NCBI RefSeq assembly: GCF_001692325.1
Contig: NZ_LXKN01000022.1
Location: 17,465 to 81,464 of the forward strand
Reading direction: 5' to 3'
Source: Rhizobium sp. AC27/96
GTDB taxonomy: Bacteria; Pseudomonadota; Alphaproteobacteria; Rhizobiales; Rhizobiaceae
DNA length: 64,000 nucleotides
Shown one piece after another: positions 16,822 through 25,787 of this stretch. Every line of letters begins with the position of its first letter. Positions within the stretch are counted from its first letter, which is position 1. Below the pieces are notes generated by a model. That model did no database searches. It saw nothing but the letters and a program-made list of their open reading frames with translations, and had not been told where the DNA came from. A program made the position numbers and the translations under genes.

Positions 16822-17415
16822 ATGCCGGAACGTCGCGTCGATACGATGGAAAAGAACCGCGTGAAGTTGATTGCGGCTGCGCGAAAAGCCTTTGCCGAAA
16901 AGGGATATTCGGCAGCCTCGATGGACGAGATAACAGCCGATGCCGGCCTGACGCGGGGCGCTCTCTACCACAACTTCGGAGACAAGCGCGGGCTTCTCGC
17001 CGTCGTCGTGGAACAGATCGACTCGGAGATGGCTTCACGCGCCCAGGAGATCGGCGCCAGGGCGGGCGACGATTGGCAGGGCCTGCTCGCCGAGGGCGCA
17101 GCCTATATCGAGATGGCGCTTGATCCCGAGGTCCAGCGCATCGTTTTGCTCGATGGCCCCGCGGTGCTGGGTGATCCGTCGCAATGGCCGAGCCAGAGCA
17201 GCTGTCTTCAGGCAACCAGGCGAACGGTGGAAGGCCTGATTGCGCGGGGAGTTCTCAAACCGGTCGATGCGGAAGCCGCTGCCCGGCTTCTCGGCGGGGC
17301 TGCCCTCAATGCCGCTCTCTGGATCGCCGCAAGTGACGATCCGCAGAAGGTTCTGCCGAGAGCTGTCGAGGCATTCCACGCCATGGCTGCGGGCCTGCTC
17401 ACCAAGCCTGCATGA
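16822..17415 (+). CDS. TetR-family repressor
   Basis: Repressor of 197 residues with an N-terminal helix-turn-helix (residues about 14-60, KGYSAASMDEITADAGLTRGALYHNFGDKRGL) and an alpha-helical ligand domain that includes the LDGPAVLG segment common in this TetR subgroup. ATG at 16822 follows GAGGATAAA. Three palindromes just upstream make autoregulation and control of the RidA gene very likely. The convergent SDR at 17428 may be unrelated. Confidence 0.9.
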   Translation: MPERRVDTMEKNRVKLIAAARKAFAEKGYSAASMDEITADAGLTRGALYHNFGDKRGLLAVVVEQIDSEMASRAQEIGARAGDDWQGLLAEGAAYIEMALDPEVQRIVLLDGPAVLGDPSQWPSQSSCLQATRRTVEGLIARGVLKPVDAEAAARLLGGAALNAALWIAASDDPQKVLPRAVEAFHAMAAGLLTKPA

Positions 17416-17427
17416 GCCGCCAGTCTG

Positions 17428-18183
17428 CTATCGCGTCGTCCAGCCGCCGTCCAGAACCAGATTGGCGCCGGCCATGAAGGAGGATTCGCTGCTGGCCAGA
17501 AACAGCGCGGCATTCGCGCATTCTTCGGGAGTGCCAAGCCGGTTCAATATCATTCGCTGCTCGAAGCTTTGCCGCATCCCTTCGGGGTCGTCGCTGGCCA
17601 GGAACACATCCTCCAGCAGCTGCGTCGAGACCGGGCCGGGGCATAGGCAATTGACACGAATGCCTTCGGGGCCGTGATCGATGGCCATGGCCTTGCTCAG
17701 CATCACCACGCCGCCCTTGGAGGCGCAATAGGCGGCCACATTGGCTTCTCCGACGAGGCCGAGTTCGGAGGCGACGTTGACTATGACGCCGCCCGATTGC
17801 CTCATCGCCGGGATGGCCGCCTTCGAGCACAAGAAGACGCCCTTGAGGTTTACCCTCATCAGCCGATCCCATTCATCCTCCGTCGTCGTGGTCACCGGCT
17901 TGTAAAACTCGATACCGGCATTGTTGACGAGCACGTCGATCCGCCCGTGCTCGCTCAACACCGCATCGACCATGCTACTGACCTCGTGCTCGGAGCCGAC
18001 ATCCGTCTTGCAAAAGCGCGCTTTGTTTGGTCCTATCGCGGACAGTGAGGCAGCTTCCTGTGTCGCATCGCCGATGTCGGCAATGATCACATGTGCGCCT
18101 TCGCGTGCGAACTTTTCTGCAATGGCAAAACCTATGCCTCTTTGGCCGCCGGTAACGATCGCAACCTTGTCCTGCAATCTCAT
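17428..18183 (-). CDS. Short-chain dehydrogenase/reductase
   Basis: Cytoplasmic NAD(P)-dependent oxidoreductase of 251 residues. It has the classical cofactor motif TGGQRGIGF near residue 12, NNAG in VLVNNAGIEF and the catalytic YCASKGG block. The Asp in ADIGD after strand 2 favours NAD over NADP. The frame is open upstream to 18384, but MRLQDKVAIVTGG at 18183 has a GGGAG ribosome site and normal family length. Divergent from the VOC gene at 18369. Substrate unknown. Confidence 0.88.
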   Translation of the reverse strand: MRLQDKVAIVTGGQRGIGFAIAEKFAREGAHVIIADIGDATQEAASLSAIGPNKARFCKTDVGSEHEVSSMVDAVLSEHGRIDVLVNNAGIEFYKPVTTTTEDEWDRLMRVNLKGVFLCSKAAIPAMRQSGGVIVNVASELGLVGEANVAAYCASKGGVVMLSKAMAIDHGPEGIRVNCLCPGPVSTQLLEDVFLASDDPEGMRQSFEQRMILNRLGTPEECANAALFLASSESSFMAGANLVLDGGWTTR

Positions 18184-18368
18184 CAGGATTCTCCCAAATG
18201 CTGTATTGGATCGCGTGGTGCTAACATGGTGGATAATGGCTCTCAAGGAAATCGATAGAGCGTGAGCGCTGCGGCCATTGATGGAGACAACAATCGAAAC
18301 GCAATCGAGCCCGGGCAGAGCCTCGCAAAAAACGGCTTTGGCCTTGAGTTCCTCAATGGGAGATTTGC

Positions 18369-18917
18369 ATGACAAAGACAGCACCTTCGGGACTACCCGG
18401 CCTTCTCGGACAGGAGCATACCGGGATTACCGTTCCCGATCTCGATGAGGCGCTGGACTTCTTTGGGCGCATCCTCGGCTGCAAACATGCCTATACGTTC
18501 GGCCCGATCGGCGACGAGGAGGGCGACTTCATGCAACAAGCGCTGGGCACCCATCCCCGCGCCCGCATCCGGCGTGCCGCTCTCATTCGCATCGGCCACG
18601 GCTCCAATCTCGAACTTTTCGAATATGAGGCGCCAGACCAGCGCCGCCTTGACCAGAAGAACAGTGATATCGGCGCCTTCCATATCGGGCTCTATGTCGA
18701 GGATATTCACGCAGCCAAAGCCTATCTTGACGCCGAGGGCATTGTGACCCGCCTCGGCCCACTCCCCATCACCGAGGGGCCGAATGCCGGGCAGAGCATC
18801 CTCTATTTCCAGTCGCCTTGGGGCATGCAGCTGGAAGTGATCAGCTATCCCGACGGCATGGCCTATGAAAAGACGGCTGAAACCGTCCTTTGGTCGCCGA
18901 AATTTCCTGCGAATTGA
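18369..18917 (+). CDS. VOC (glyoxalase/dioxygenase fold) family protein
   Basis: Protein of 182 residues built from paired beta-alpha-beta-beta-beta units. HTGITVPDLDEALDFFGRILGC at the N-terminus and FHIGLYVEDIHAAKAYLDAEG in the second half are the two repeats, and the conserved His residues and Glu in QLEVISYP fit a divalent-metal site. Family members include glyoxalase I, extradiol dioxygenases and epimerases, so the reaction cannot be fixed. GGGAG lies 6 nt before the ATG. Divergent from the SDR gene, which suggests a shared catabolic role. Confidence 0.8.
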   Translation: MTKTAPSGLPGLLGQEHTGITVPDLDEALDFFGRILGCKHAYTFGPIGDEEGDFMQQALGTHPRARIRRAALIRIGHGSNLELFEYEAPDQRRLDQKNSDIGAFHIGLYVEDIHAAKAYLDAEGIVTRLGPLPITEGPNAGQSILYFQSPWGMQLEVISYPDGMAYEKTAETVLWSPKFPAN

Positions 18918-18966
18918 TGGCCGGGAGAGGAGGTGGCACAGCGTGTCCCCGGCTTTGGGAACATGA

Positions 18967-19815
18967 TCAAAGCTCGGGCAGAACCGTCCTTATGTGATTG
19001 CCCAGGGCCTTCGCGGCCGAGGACGGCCGAGCCTCGGCATATTCGAGCGCTATCCCGATCGTCGGGAGCGGCGGCAGGCCGGCCGTGATGATGTGGAGAT
19101 CCGGCGGCACGGCGGTTCTCGTCAGCGCGCTGATCGCATGGCCGGATCGCGCGATGGCGATGAGCCCGGCCAGGCTGTTGCTGGCAAAGGCGACCCTGTA
19201 GCGCCGGTTGATTGCCTCCATCGCATCGCATGCCGCCCGATAGTCCAGCGTCGTAGGCGCCGATAGCGCCAGAGGCAGATTGGGGTGGTCAAGAATATCC
19301 GGTTGCGGCGCATTGCCGACCCATACGAAGTCCTCCCTTCGCAGCACCTCGCTGTTGGCCCCGTCAGCGATGGATATCAGCGCCACGTCGATCTGCCGGC
19401 GAAGGAGCAATGGGCGCAATTCCGTAGTCGGTGCGCAGACCATGCGCAATTCGACATCCGGGTGGCGGGCGAAAAAGCTCTTGAGAACACCGGGCAGAAA
19501 CGCGATCGAGTAGTCCTCGGGGCAGCCGAGGCTGACCGAACCCCTGAGAGCCGTTCCATCCATATCGGCGAGGACCTCATCGTGCCTCGCAAGGAGAAAT
19601 TCCGCGTGTGCCAGCAGCTTTTCACCCGCTGCCGTCAGGCGCACGCCCGATCCGCTGCGATGGAGGAGCGCCTGTCCGATTTGATCTTCGAGCCTTTGCA
19701 TCTGCATGCTCAGCGTCGATTGGGTTCGCCCTACCTGCAAGGAGGCAAGGCTGATCGAACCCGTTCGGGCAATGATGGCGAAGTTTCTGAGCAGGGTGAG
19801 ATCGAGATCACGCAT
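18967..19815 (-). CDS. dgdR: LysR-family regulator, probable DgdR
   Basis: Regulator of 282 residues with an N-terminal winged helix-turn-helix (NFAIIARTGSISLASLQVGRTQSTLSMQMQRLED) and an effector-binding domain. It is divergent from dgdA, the same arrangement known for dgdR-dgdA in Burkholderia cepacia, so it is probably the dialkylglycine decarboxylase regulator. I took the ATG at 19815 (MRDLDLTLLRN); the longer open frame would run through the dgdA promoter. AT-rich half sites ATATCC and GAATAT at 19832-19851 may be its operator. Confidence 0.78.
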   Translation of the reverse strand: MRDLDLTLLRNFAIIARTGSISLASLQVGRTQSTLSMQMQRLEDQIGQALLHRSGSGVRLTAAGEKLLAHAEFLLARHDEVLADMDGTALRGSVSLGCPEDYSIAFLPGVLKSFFARHPDVELRMVCAPTTELRPLLLRRQIDVALISIADGANSEVLRREDFVWVGNAPQPDILDHPNLPLALSAPTTLDYRAACDAMEAINRRYRVAFASNSLAGLIAIARSGHAISALTRTAVPPDLHIITAGLPPLPTIGIALEYAEARPSSAAKALGNHIRTVLPEL

Positions 19816-19913
19816 GTTATCAATTTTCTCAATATCCGAATAGAAGAATATCAATTTGCCTGAAATGGCAAGTCTCGCTAGCCATAGGATGACCGCTAAC
19901 GAGGAGCCGCATG

Positions 19914-21224
19914 ATGTCGCTGAATTCCGATCCCGCATTCTGGGCGTCCGCCAACAAACATCTCACGCGATATGGCCCCAGCTTCGAAACCATTATCGTC
20001 GAGAGGGCGGAGGGCAGCTTCGTCTATGATGCGGACGGGCGTGCCATCCTCGATTTCACCTCCGGTCAGATGAGTGGCGTTCTAGGCCACACGCATCCCG
20101 ACATCGTGGCAACCGTCGACCGGCAGATGCGGACAGTGGCCCATCTCTTCAGTGGCATGCTGTCCCGGCCGGTTGTCGATCTGGCAACGCGCCTCGCGGC
20201 GCTGGCGCCGGGGCTCGATCGGGTTCAGCTCCTGACGACCGGCGCTGAAGCAAATGAAGCTGCCATCCGCATGGCAAAACTGGTTACCGGCGGCTACGAG
20301 ATCGTCGCCTTCGCACAGAGCTGGCACGGCATGACAGGGGCGGCGGCCTCGGCGACCTATAGTGCCGGCCGTCGCGGTTACGGCCCTGCCGCTGTCGGCT
20401 CGCTGGTGATCCCGGCACCCAACTCTTATCGTCCGCGTTTCACGCATCCGGATGGAAGCAATGACTGGCAGACGGAACTCGACGATGCCTTCTCGTTGAT
20501 CGACCGCCAGTCGACGGGCAATCTCGCGGCCTTCATCGCCGAACCGATCCTGTCGAGCGGCGGCATTCTTGAGCTACCGCCGGGTTATCTGGCGGCTCTC
20601 AAGCGCAAGTGCGAAGAACGCGGCATGTTGCTGATCCTCGATGAGGCCCAGACGGGGATCGGGCGAACCGGGCACATGTTCGCATTCCAGCGCGACGGCG
20701 TGACGCCGGATATTCTCACCTTGTCGAAGACATTGGGGGCGGGGCTGCCGCTTTCCGCCGTCATGACGACCGGGGACATCGAAGAGAAGGCGCATGAAAG
20801 GGGCTTCCTGTTCTATACGACCCATGTGTCCGATCCGCTGCCGGCGGCGGTCGGTTTGACGGTGCTTGACGTGGTCGAGCGGGATGGCCTTGTCGGACAG
20901 GCGATCACGCGAGGCGAGCGCCTGCGAAATGGCCTTTCGTCGCTGCAGCAGCGGTTCGAATGCGTTGGAGACGTGCGCGGCCGCGGCCTTCTCCTGGGGC
21001 TTGAGATCGTCGCCGACAGGCAGACGAAAGCGCCGGGCTTCGAACTCGGGGCCAGGGTCATGGAAGAGGCCATGCTACGGGGTCTCAGCATGAACATTGT
21101 CAAGCTTCCGGGCATGGGTGGTGTGTTCCGCATCGCCCCGCCGCTGACGGTTTCGGACGCGGAGATCGACCTTGGAATAGCGATCATGTCGGACGCGATC
21201 GCTGCCGTTACCAAGGCTGCCTGA
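19914..21224 (+). CDS. dgdA: 2,2-dialkylglycine decarboxylase (PLP)
   Basis: PLP enzyme of 436 residues in the class III aminotransferase family that decarboxylates dialkylglycines such as 2-aminoisobutyrate and then transfers the amino group to pyruvate. It matches the remembered B. cepacia enzyme almost throughout: SFVYDADGRAILDFTSGQMS, HLFSGMLSRPVVDLATRL, AQSWHGMTGAAASATYSAGR, LDEAQTG and the PLP lysine at residue 272 in LTLSKTLGAGLPL, the same number as in the studied enzyme. Two ATGs (19911, 19914) follow GAGGAG; 19914 is better spaced. Confidence 0.93.
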   Translation: MSLNSDPAFWASANKHLTRYGPSFETIIVERAEGSFVYDADGRAILDFTSGQMSGVLGHTHPDIVATVDRQMRTVAHLFSGMLSRPVVDLATRLAALAPGLDRVQLLTTGAEANEAAIRMAKLVTGGYEIVAFAQSWHGMTGAAASATYSAGRRGYGPAAVGSLVIPAPNSYRPRFTHPDGSNDWQTELDDAFSLIDRQSTGNLAAFIAEPILSSGGILELPPGYLAALKRKCEERGMLLILDEAQTGIGRTGHMFAFQRDGVTPDILTLSKTLGAGLPLSAVMTTGDIEEKAHERGFLFYTTHVSDPLPAAVGLTVLDVVERDGLVGQAITRGERLRNGLSSLQQRFECVGDVRGRGLLLGLEIVADRQTKAPGFELGARVMEEAMLRGLSMNIVKLPGMGGVFRIAPPLTVSDAEIDLGIAIMSDAIAAVTKAA

Positions 21225-21284
21225 ACGCGGGCAAATGCATAGGCCAGTTGCTTCATGGCGACGAAGCTGAAACCGGCATTCTCG

Positions 21285-21315
21285 CCGAGCGGTCTGAACA
21301 GGCTAGACCGCTCGG
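21285..21315 (+). terminator. Strong hairpin downstream of dgdA
   Basis: CCGAGCGGTCT at 21285-21295 pairs perfectly with AGACCGCTCGG at 21305-21315 across a 9-nt loop, 60 nt after the dgdA stop. There is no T-run after it, so it may act with Rho or as an mRNA-stabilising end. Confidence 0.55.
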
Positions 21316-21806
21316 GCAGTGGCACGGCAAGAGCGAACGGTAAATGGTGTCAGATATAAAACATATCGGTTGATTTACGACCGAATTGGTCTATATCCTC
21401 TTTCATGTCGCCGCTTCATGGTGGGGTGGCTGGGGCCGATTGTCATTATCCGAAGGAAAACACGTGAAATCTCGCGCAACTCCCTCCGTGTCTTCACTGT
21501 AGCTTTCTACAAAACGCCATCTGCCTGATGGTCGGTTCATTGAGTTCCCGTGAGAACTAACCGCCGTGGCCTCAAACGCCCTGTAGGATTGGCTTTCTGC
21601 GCGCTCAATTTGGCTGCCATAGGCAAGCGATCACGCACATCAACAGGAACGGATCATCGGCGGCCTCGACGCACTGCCAGTGCGACCGGATACCTGCGTC
21701 TTCCATCCGGCATCCACGAAACCCCGGGGTTCGGACCACTTGGGCATTGAACCCCGCATCAGACAAAGCATCCCAATTTCAACTCGTTCAGGACTGACAA
21801 AAGCAA
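21316..21806. other. Intergenic region with no convincing gene
   Basis: About 490 bases between dgdA and a small lipoprotein gene. Short frames are present but have no ribosome site or protein-like composition. An AT-richer patch at about 21350-21400 (with CGGTTGATTTACGACCG, partly palindromic) could be a promoter or operator for a lost gene. Confidence 0.45.
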
Positions 21807-22178
21807 ATGAAACCAGTGCTCGTTTCCCTACTCGTAACCGCCGTCCTGCTATCCGGCTGCCAATCGCCCCAGCAGTCGCTGGATAGCGCCTATGCCAGCT
21901 GCGATCGCATCGGGTTGCGCCCCGGAACGATGGAATATCGGCGGTGCACGCAGAACATATATGCCGAAAACCGCCAGAAGGCAGATCAGGCCGCAGCAGC
22001 CGTTGCGGTTGGCGTCGCGGCCGGTGCAGTTGGGGCTTATGCGATTTCCGAAGCTTCGAAAAAGAAGGACAGGAAGGACCGCGATCGCCATTATCCGGAC
22101 CGTGGCCGCCGGTATTATTATGATGATTATTCCCGGCGTCCTGCCTCTCCGGTGTATGAGACAAGGCCCAGTTGGTAA
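21807..22178 (+). CDS. Small lipoprotein with glycine-zipper-like helix
   Basis: Lipoprotein of 123 residues. The signal peptide ends in a lipobox LLSGC, so Cys18 is the acylated residue. An Ala/Gly-rich helix (AAAAVAVGVAAGAVGAYAIS) near residues 58-77 could insert in or lie on a membrane. The C-terminus is rich in Lys, Arg, Asp and Tyr. This architecture is common in uncharacterised rhizobial envelope proteins. Function unknown. Confidence 0.72.
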   Translation: MKPVLVSLLVTAVLLSGCQSPQQSLDSAYASCDRIGLRPGTMEYRRCTQNIYAENRQKADQAAAAVAVGVAAGAVGAYAISEASKKKDRKDRDRHYPDRGRRYYYDDYSRRPASPVYETRPSW

Positions 22179-22190
22179 TCCTCGGCAATA

Positions 22191-22225
22191 GCCGGATGGT
22201 GAGGCTGTTGCCCGATCCATCCGGC
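22191..22225 (+). terminator. Hairpin after lipoprotein gene
   Basis: GCCGGATGG at 22191-22199 pairs with CCATCCGGC at 22217-22225 (17-nt loop), starting 12 nt after the lipoprotein stop. There is no T-tract, so it is only a probable terminator. Confidence 0.45.
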
Positions 22226-22349
22226 GTGCCTTGCTCAGACACCATCAGGGCGGCATGGAAGCAACAAGAGATAGCGGCAATCAGGCAAAACTATGCGCCG
22301 CAAAGGCCTCCGGCTTACGCTGCGTCATTTTTGGAATGACGTCGCGCCC

Positions 22350-24086
22350 TCAATAGGACGCGATCTCGCTTGTCCCGAAATCCGGTTCGACGCCAAGGAT
22401 CGGTGCTGCGCGGCTGATGATGTCATGAACCATCGGCGCGGCGGTTTCAGCGGCGAGGTTCAGGTGGTTCACCCCTGTCAGCGGCTGGTCGATGAAGGCC
22501 AGGACCACATATTTCGGGTCTGACATGGGAAAGGCGGCCAGAAACGAATTGAAGCTGAGCTTGTGCGAATAGACGCCGTGGATCACCTTGTTTGCGGTGC
22601 CCGTCTTTCCGCCGACATGATAGCCGGGGACGTCGGCGGACCGACCGGTGCCCTGCTCGCCATTCAGCTTGAACAGATATCGGATGGTGTCGCTGGTGCT
22701 CTTCTTTACGACGATCGTTTCGGTCTTTTCCGCCTCTTCCTGCGTGCGCGGAAGGAAGGTGGGCTCGATCAGCTTGCCGCCGTCAATGAGGGCCGCACCG
22801 GCGACGGCAGTCTGCATCGGTGTGGTGGCGACACCGTGGCCGAACGCTATGGTTATGGAGTTGAGCTTCTTCCAAACCTTTGGTTGGCTTGGCGTTTTCA
22901 CCTCAGGCAGTTCCGTCTGCATCTTCGATAACAGGCCGAAGCGCGTCAGATAGGCCTTCTGGCTGACCATCCCCACCTTGTCCATCATCTTGGCCGTGCC
23001 GATGTTGGACGAATAGCGGAAGATTTCCGGGATCGACAGCACACGCCGCGGCACGTCACGGTCGTCATGGATGATGAAGCCGCCATAATGCAACGGTGCG
23101 CTGGCGTCGAAAGTGTCCGATAGCTTGACCGTGCCCGTATCGATGGCCAGCGCGATCGAGAAGGTCTTGAACACCGAACCCATCTCGTCGGTGCCGTTCG
23201 ACATGCGGTTCAGCCAACCCTTGTCGCCGTCCTCCTGTGGATCGTTCGGATCGAAATCGGGGGCCGAGGCCATGGCCAGCACTTCGCCGGTATGGATGTC
23301 GAGAATGACGGCGCCGGCCGCCTGGCTTTCGTATCGACCGATCGCATCCGATACCACGTCGTGGACGATGTTCTGAACGCGCAGGTCGACTGAAAGCCGG
23401 ACCGGCTGCAGCGTATCCTGGCTCGTCAGGCCCGTGGAATCGAGGTCCGACAGGCCCTGCGTGTCGAGATACTTCTCCATTCCGGCCACGCCGTGATTGT
23501 CGATATCGACATAGCCAAGGATGTGAGCGGCCGTACGGCCGCCGGGGTAGAAGCGCTTGACCTCCGGCCGGAAGCCGATCGCCGGAATGCCGAGCGCCAG
23601 GATTTCGCTCTGCTGCTTCGGCGTCAACTGGCGGCGCAGCCATGCGAAATGCGAGCGGTGGTCGGCAAGCTTCTTGTAAAGGGATTTGCGGTCTATATCG
23701 GGAAAGACCTGGGCTATCTTTTCCACCGCCTCGTCCGCATCGACCACGCGATTGGGTTCGGCGAACATCGAGACGGTGCGGATGTCGGTCGCAAGCAATT
23801 CGCCGTTTCGGTCGACGATATCGGGGCGGGCGGCGGTTACATGTTCGGGCGGAATCGAGGAGGTCTCGTCCCTTGGTTCCATCCCGAAAAAGGTGAGCCT
23901 TGCAAAGACCACGATATAGACCATGACCAGCACGCCGCCGAGCATCACAATGCGCGCCTTTGCAAGCTTGCTGTGACCTGCAGCATTCACGGGAGGGCGC
24001 CGTTGCGAGCCTGGGCCGAAGGTAAGCCTGACCAGGCGACCGCTATTTACGCTTAAAGCGTGGATGATCGACATTACCGACTTCAT
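22350..24086 (-). CDS. Class B penicillin-binding protein, FtsI/PBP3-like, orphan
   Basis: Monofunctional transpeptidase of 578 residues that cross-links septal or lateral-wall peptidoglycan in the periplasm. One N-terminal helix (residues about 46-66, IVMLGGVLVMVYIVVFARL) is followed by a dimerisation domain with RPDIVDRNGELLATDI. The transpeptidase domain has the catalytic SVFK near residue 303, SSN near 357 and KTG in GGKTGTANK near 492. No division or cell-wall gene surrounds it, unlike dcw-cluster ftsI, so this is a second copy. ATG 24086 has no clear ribosome site; ATG 24074 is an alternative. Confidence 0.88.
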   Translation of the reverse strand: MKSVMSIIHALSVNSGRLVRLTFGPGSQRRPPVNAAGHSKLAKARIVMLGGVLVMVYIVVFARLTFFGMEPRDETSSIPPEHVTAARPDIVDRNGELLATDIRTVSMFAEPNRVVDADEAVEKIAQVFPDIDRKSLYKKLADHRSHFAWLRRQLTPKQQSEILALGIPAIGFRPEVKRFYPGGRTAAHILGYVDIDNHGVAGMEKYLDTQGLSDLDSTGLTSQDTLQPVRLSVDLRVQNIVHDVVSDAIGRYESQAAGAVILDIHTGEVLAMASAPDFDPNDPQEDGDKGWLNRMSNGTDEMGSVFKTFSIALAIDTGTVKLSDTFDASAPLHYGGFIIHDDRDVPRRVLSIPEIFRYSSNIGTAKMMDKVGMVSQKAYLTRFGLLSKMQTELPEVKTPSQPKVWKKLNSITIAFGHGVATTPMQTAVAGAALIDGGKLIEPTFLPRTQEEAEKTETIVVKKSTSDTIRYLFKLNGEQGTGRSADVPGYHVGGKTGTANKVIHGVYSHKLSFNSFLAAFPMSDPKYVVLAFIDQPLTGVNHLNLAAETAAPMVHDIISRAAPILGVEPDFGTSEIASY

Positions 24087-24263
24087 TCGCGAAAAGGGAA
24101 AAGCGGGGGCGCCTTTCGAACACGAATTTATAGGGTCAAGATGGTTAACAAGAGACTAATCCCAGGCCTTTCCATTCCCCTCGCTTGCGTGAGAAGGCCT
24201 GCCGTTTCGACCCAAAGCATTTGACGGGATGGAAAGTCGAGGCACTGGCTTTTGTCATTCAAT

Positions 24264-24278
24264 CGCATTACATATGCG
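24264..24278. promoter_or_regulatory. Palindrome upstream of RelB antitoxin gene
   Basis: CGCAT at 24264-24268 and ATGCG at 24274-24278 with a 5-nt spacer, 22 bp before the antitoxin start. Antitoxins of this class usually repress their own promoter through such a site. Confidence 0.4.
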
Positions 24279-24300
24279 TGGTGGCACAGGAAATTTTCGC

Positions 24301-24603
24301 ATGGCTTCAAAAGCGCTTGTCCAGACGCGGATCGATGCTGACGTCAAAGAGCGGGCGACCGCTGTTCTCGAGAGCATGGGCCTTACGGTCTCCGATGCGG
24401 TTCGCATTCTCTTGACGCGGACCGCGAACGAGGGTGCTCTGCCGTTGGAAATGGTCAGCAACGACGAGACCTATGATGCCTGGTTCAGGACCAAGGTCCT
24501 TCAGGCGCTTGCGGATACTCGGCCTGACGTCGAGGATGATGCCGCTGAAGCACGCTTTCGCGAACGTCGGGCAGCTTCCATGCGAAAGCCTGACGGACAA
24601 TGA
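24301..24603 (+). CDS. RelB/DinJ-family antitoxin
   Basis: Antitoxin of 100 residues with the ribbon-helix-helix start typical of RelB/DinJ (VQTRIDADVKERATAVLESMGLTVSDAVRILLTR), followed by a toxin-binding tail. The open frame begins upstream at 24229 but MASKALVQTRID at 24301 matches family starts. Its stop overlaps the start codon of the toxin gene at 24600 (ATGA), the usual translational coupling. Confidence 0.88.
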   Translation: MASKALVQTRIDADVKERATAVLESMGLTVSDAVRILLTRTANEGALPLEMVSNDETYDAWFRTKVLQALADTRPDVEDDAAEARFRERRAASMRKPDGQ

Positions 24604-24904
24604 GGCTTGTCTGGGCGCAATATGCCCTTGACGACCGCGAACAGATATTCAGCTACATCGAGGCGGAAAACCCAAGGGCCGTGCCGTCCATATCGATGTG
24701 GCGATTGAAAGTGCAGCCAGACGATTGATTGAATTTCCCGAAAGCGGCCGCATGGTGCGTGTCGCTGGAACGCGGGAGCTCGTTGTCCCGCGAACCTCTT
24801 ATATCGCGGCATATGTTATCTTGCCTGATCGCATCAGGATCCTGCGTATTCTGCATGGAGCGCAGGTTTGGCCTGATGAGATCACTGGCGACAAAGAGAA
24901 GTAA
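24600..24904 (+). pseudogene. RelE/ParE-family toxin, frameshifted
   Basis: Starts as a normal RelE/ParE toxin (MRLVWAQYALDDREQIF, then SYIEAENPRA), then reads out of frame and stops at 24726-24728 after 42 codons. The rest of the toxin (RRLIEFPESGR, VRVAGTRELVV, IRILRILHGAQVW) is intact in another frame up to 24904. The break lies at GCCGT (24678-24682) directly repeated at 24683-24687; removing one copy restores a continuous frame, so a 5-bp tandem duplication is the simplest cause. The toxin is predicted inactive while the antitoxin stays intact. Confidence 0.85.
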
Positions 24905-24954
24905 GAAGCCCACTGGTGGCTTCCTTCGAGATGGGTGAAGAGCGCCGCGTTCGC

Positions 24955-25725
24955 TCAGGCCGGCAAGCTGACCCCGGAAATATCGGCGCATATCGACAAA
25001 AGCCGGTTCTGCAGGGCCGGATCGGATGCCTGCGGGTTCGCCGGCATGCGTTTCAGGTGGTAGAAATACTGCCCAGTCACATCGGCGTCTGGCTTGTCTC
25101 CTGCCGCAAGCCATGCCTGCGTGCGATGGGCCTGATCCATATCGTCTGGTGCCGCCGAACCGCCCATCTTTGTCGGCACCCAACCGGGCTCCAGTGCATT
25201 CGCATAGACATCCGGCCATAAACGGGCCATCGCGAAGGCGACGATAGTGTCGTGGAGCTTGCTTTCCGCATAGGCTGAGGAACCGTTCCAGCGGCGCGTC
25301 TTCCAGAGAATGTCATCCAGATTGGCATCGGCATGGTGATGCATGCCGGAGCTCAGATAGACGAGACGCTTCGGCCGTTCGATCAGCGCCGTGAGGATAT
25401 AGGCCGACAATGTATTGATCGCGAAGACATGCGGAAGACCGTCGGCAGTCAGGCGATGGGCCTCCCTGTAGCCAACCGCGGCATTGTGAATGACCGCGTC
25501 GAACCGGCCGAGCGCGTTGACGTCGGCGGCGACATTCTTGGCGCCGGCGATGGTTTCAAGGTCGCCGATGACGACGGCCTCCGCTGTGGGCAGTGCTCGC
25601 CTGGTCTCTTCGGCACGGGCGGCGTTGCGGGCATGCAGAACGACCTGATGGCCCTGTTCCGCGAGAAGTTCGCCTGCCATCAGGCCGAGGCCTGTGGACG
25701 ATCCGGAAATGAAGATACGTGACAT
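24955..25725 (-). CDS. Short-chain dehydrogenase/reductase
   Basis: Oxidoreductase of 256 residues, extended/atypical SDR type. The cofactor motif SGSSTGLGLMAGELL starts near residue 7, NNAG is replaced by HNAAVG, and the active-site YAESK follows SSGMHHHADANLDD. ARNAAR after strand 2 suggests NADP preference. ATG at 25725; the frame continues upstream into the MFS gene but without a start of its own. It is the last of three genes (amidohydrolase, MFS, SDR) on this strand. Confidence 0.85.
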   Translation of the reverse strand: MSRIFISGSSTGLGLMAGELLAEQGHQVVLHARNAARAEETRRALPTAEAVVIGDLETIAGAKNVAADVNALGRFDAVIHNAAVGYREAHRLTADGLPHVFAINTLSAYILTALIERPKRLVYLSSGMHHHADANLDDILWKTRRWNGSSAYAESKLHDTIVAFAMARLWPDVYANALEPGWVPTKMGGSAAPDDMDQAHRTQAWLAAGDKPDADVTGQYFYHLKRMPANPQASDPALQNRLLSICADISGVSLPA

Positions 25726-25787
25726 GGGAATGCTCCGTTGTTCAGTAGTGCCGGCGACCGGGATGCCGCCGGTTGGAAAGTGAAGGG

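Noticed and set aside
21319..21528. 69-codon open frame after dgdA
   Set aside because: No ribosome site, odd composition (many Arg/Ile/Tyr) and no family.
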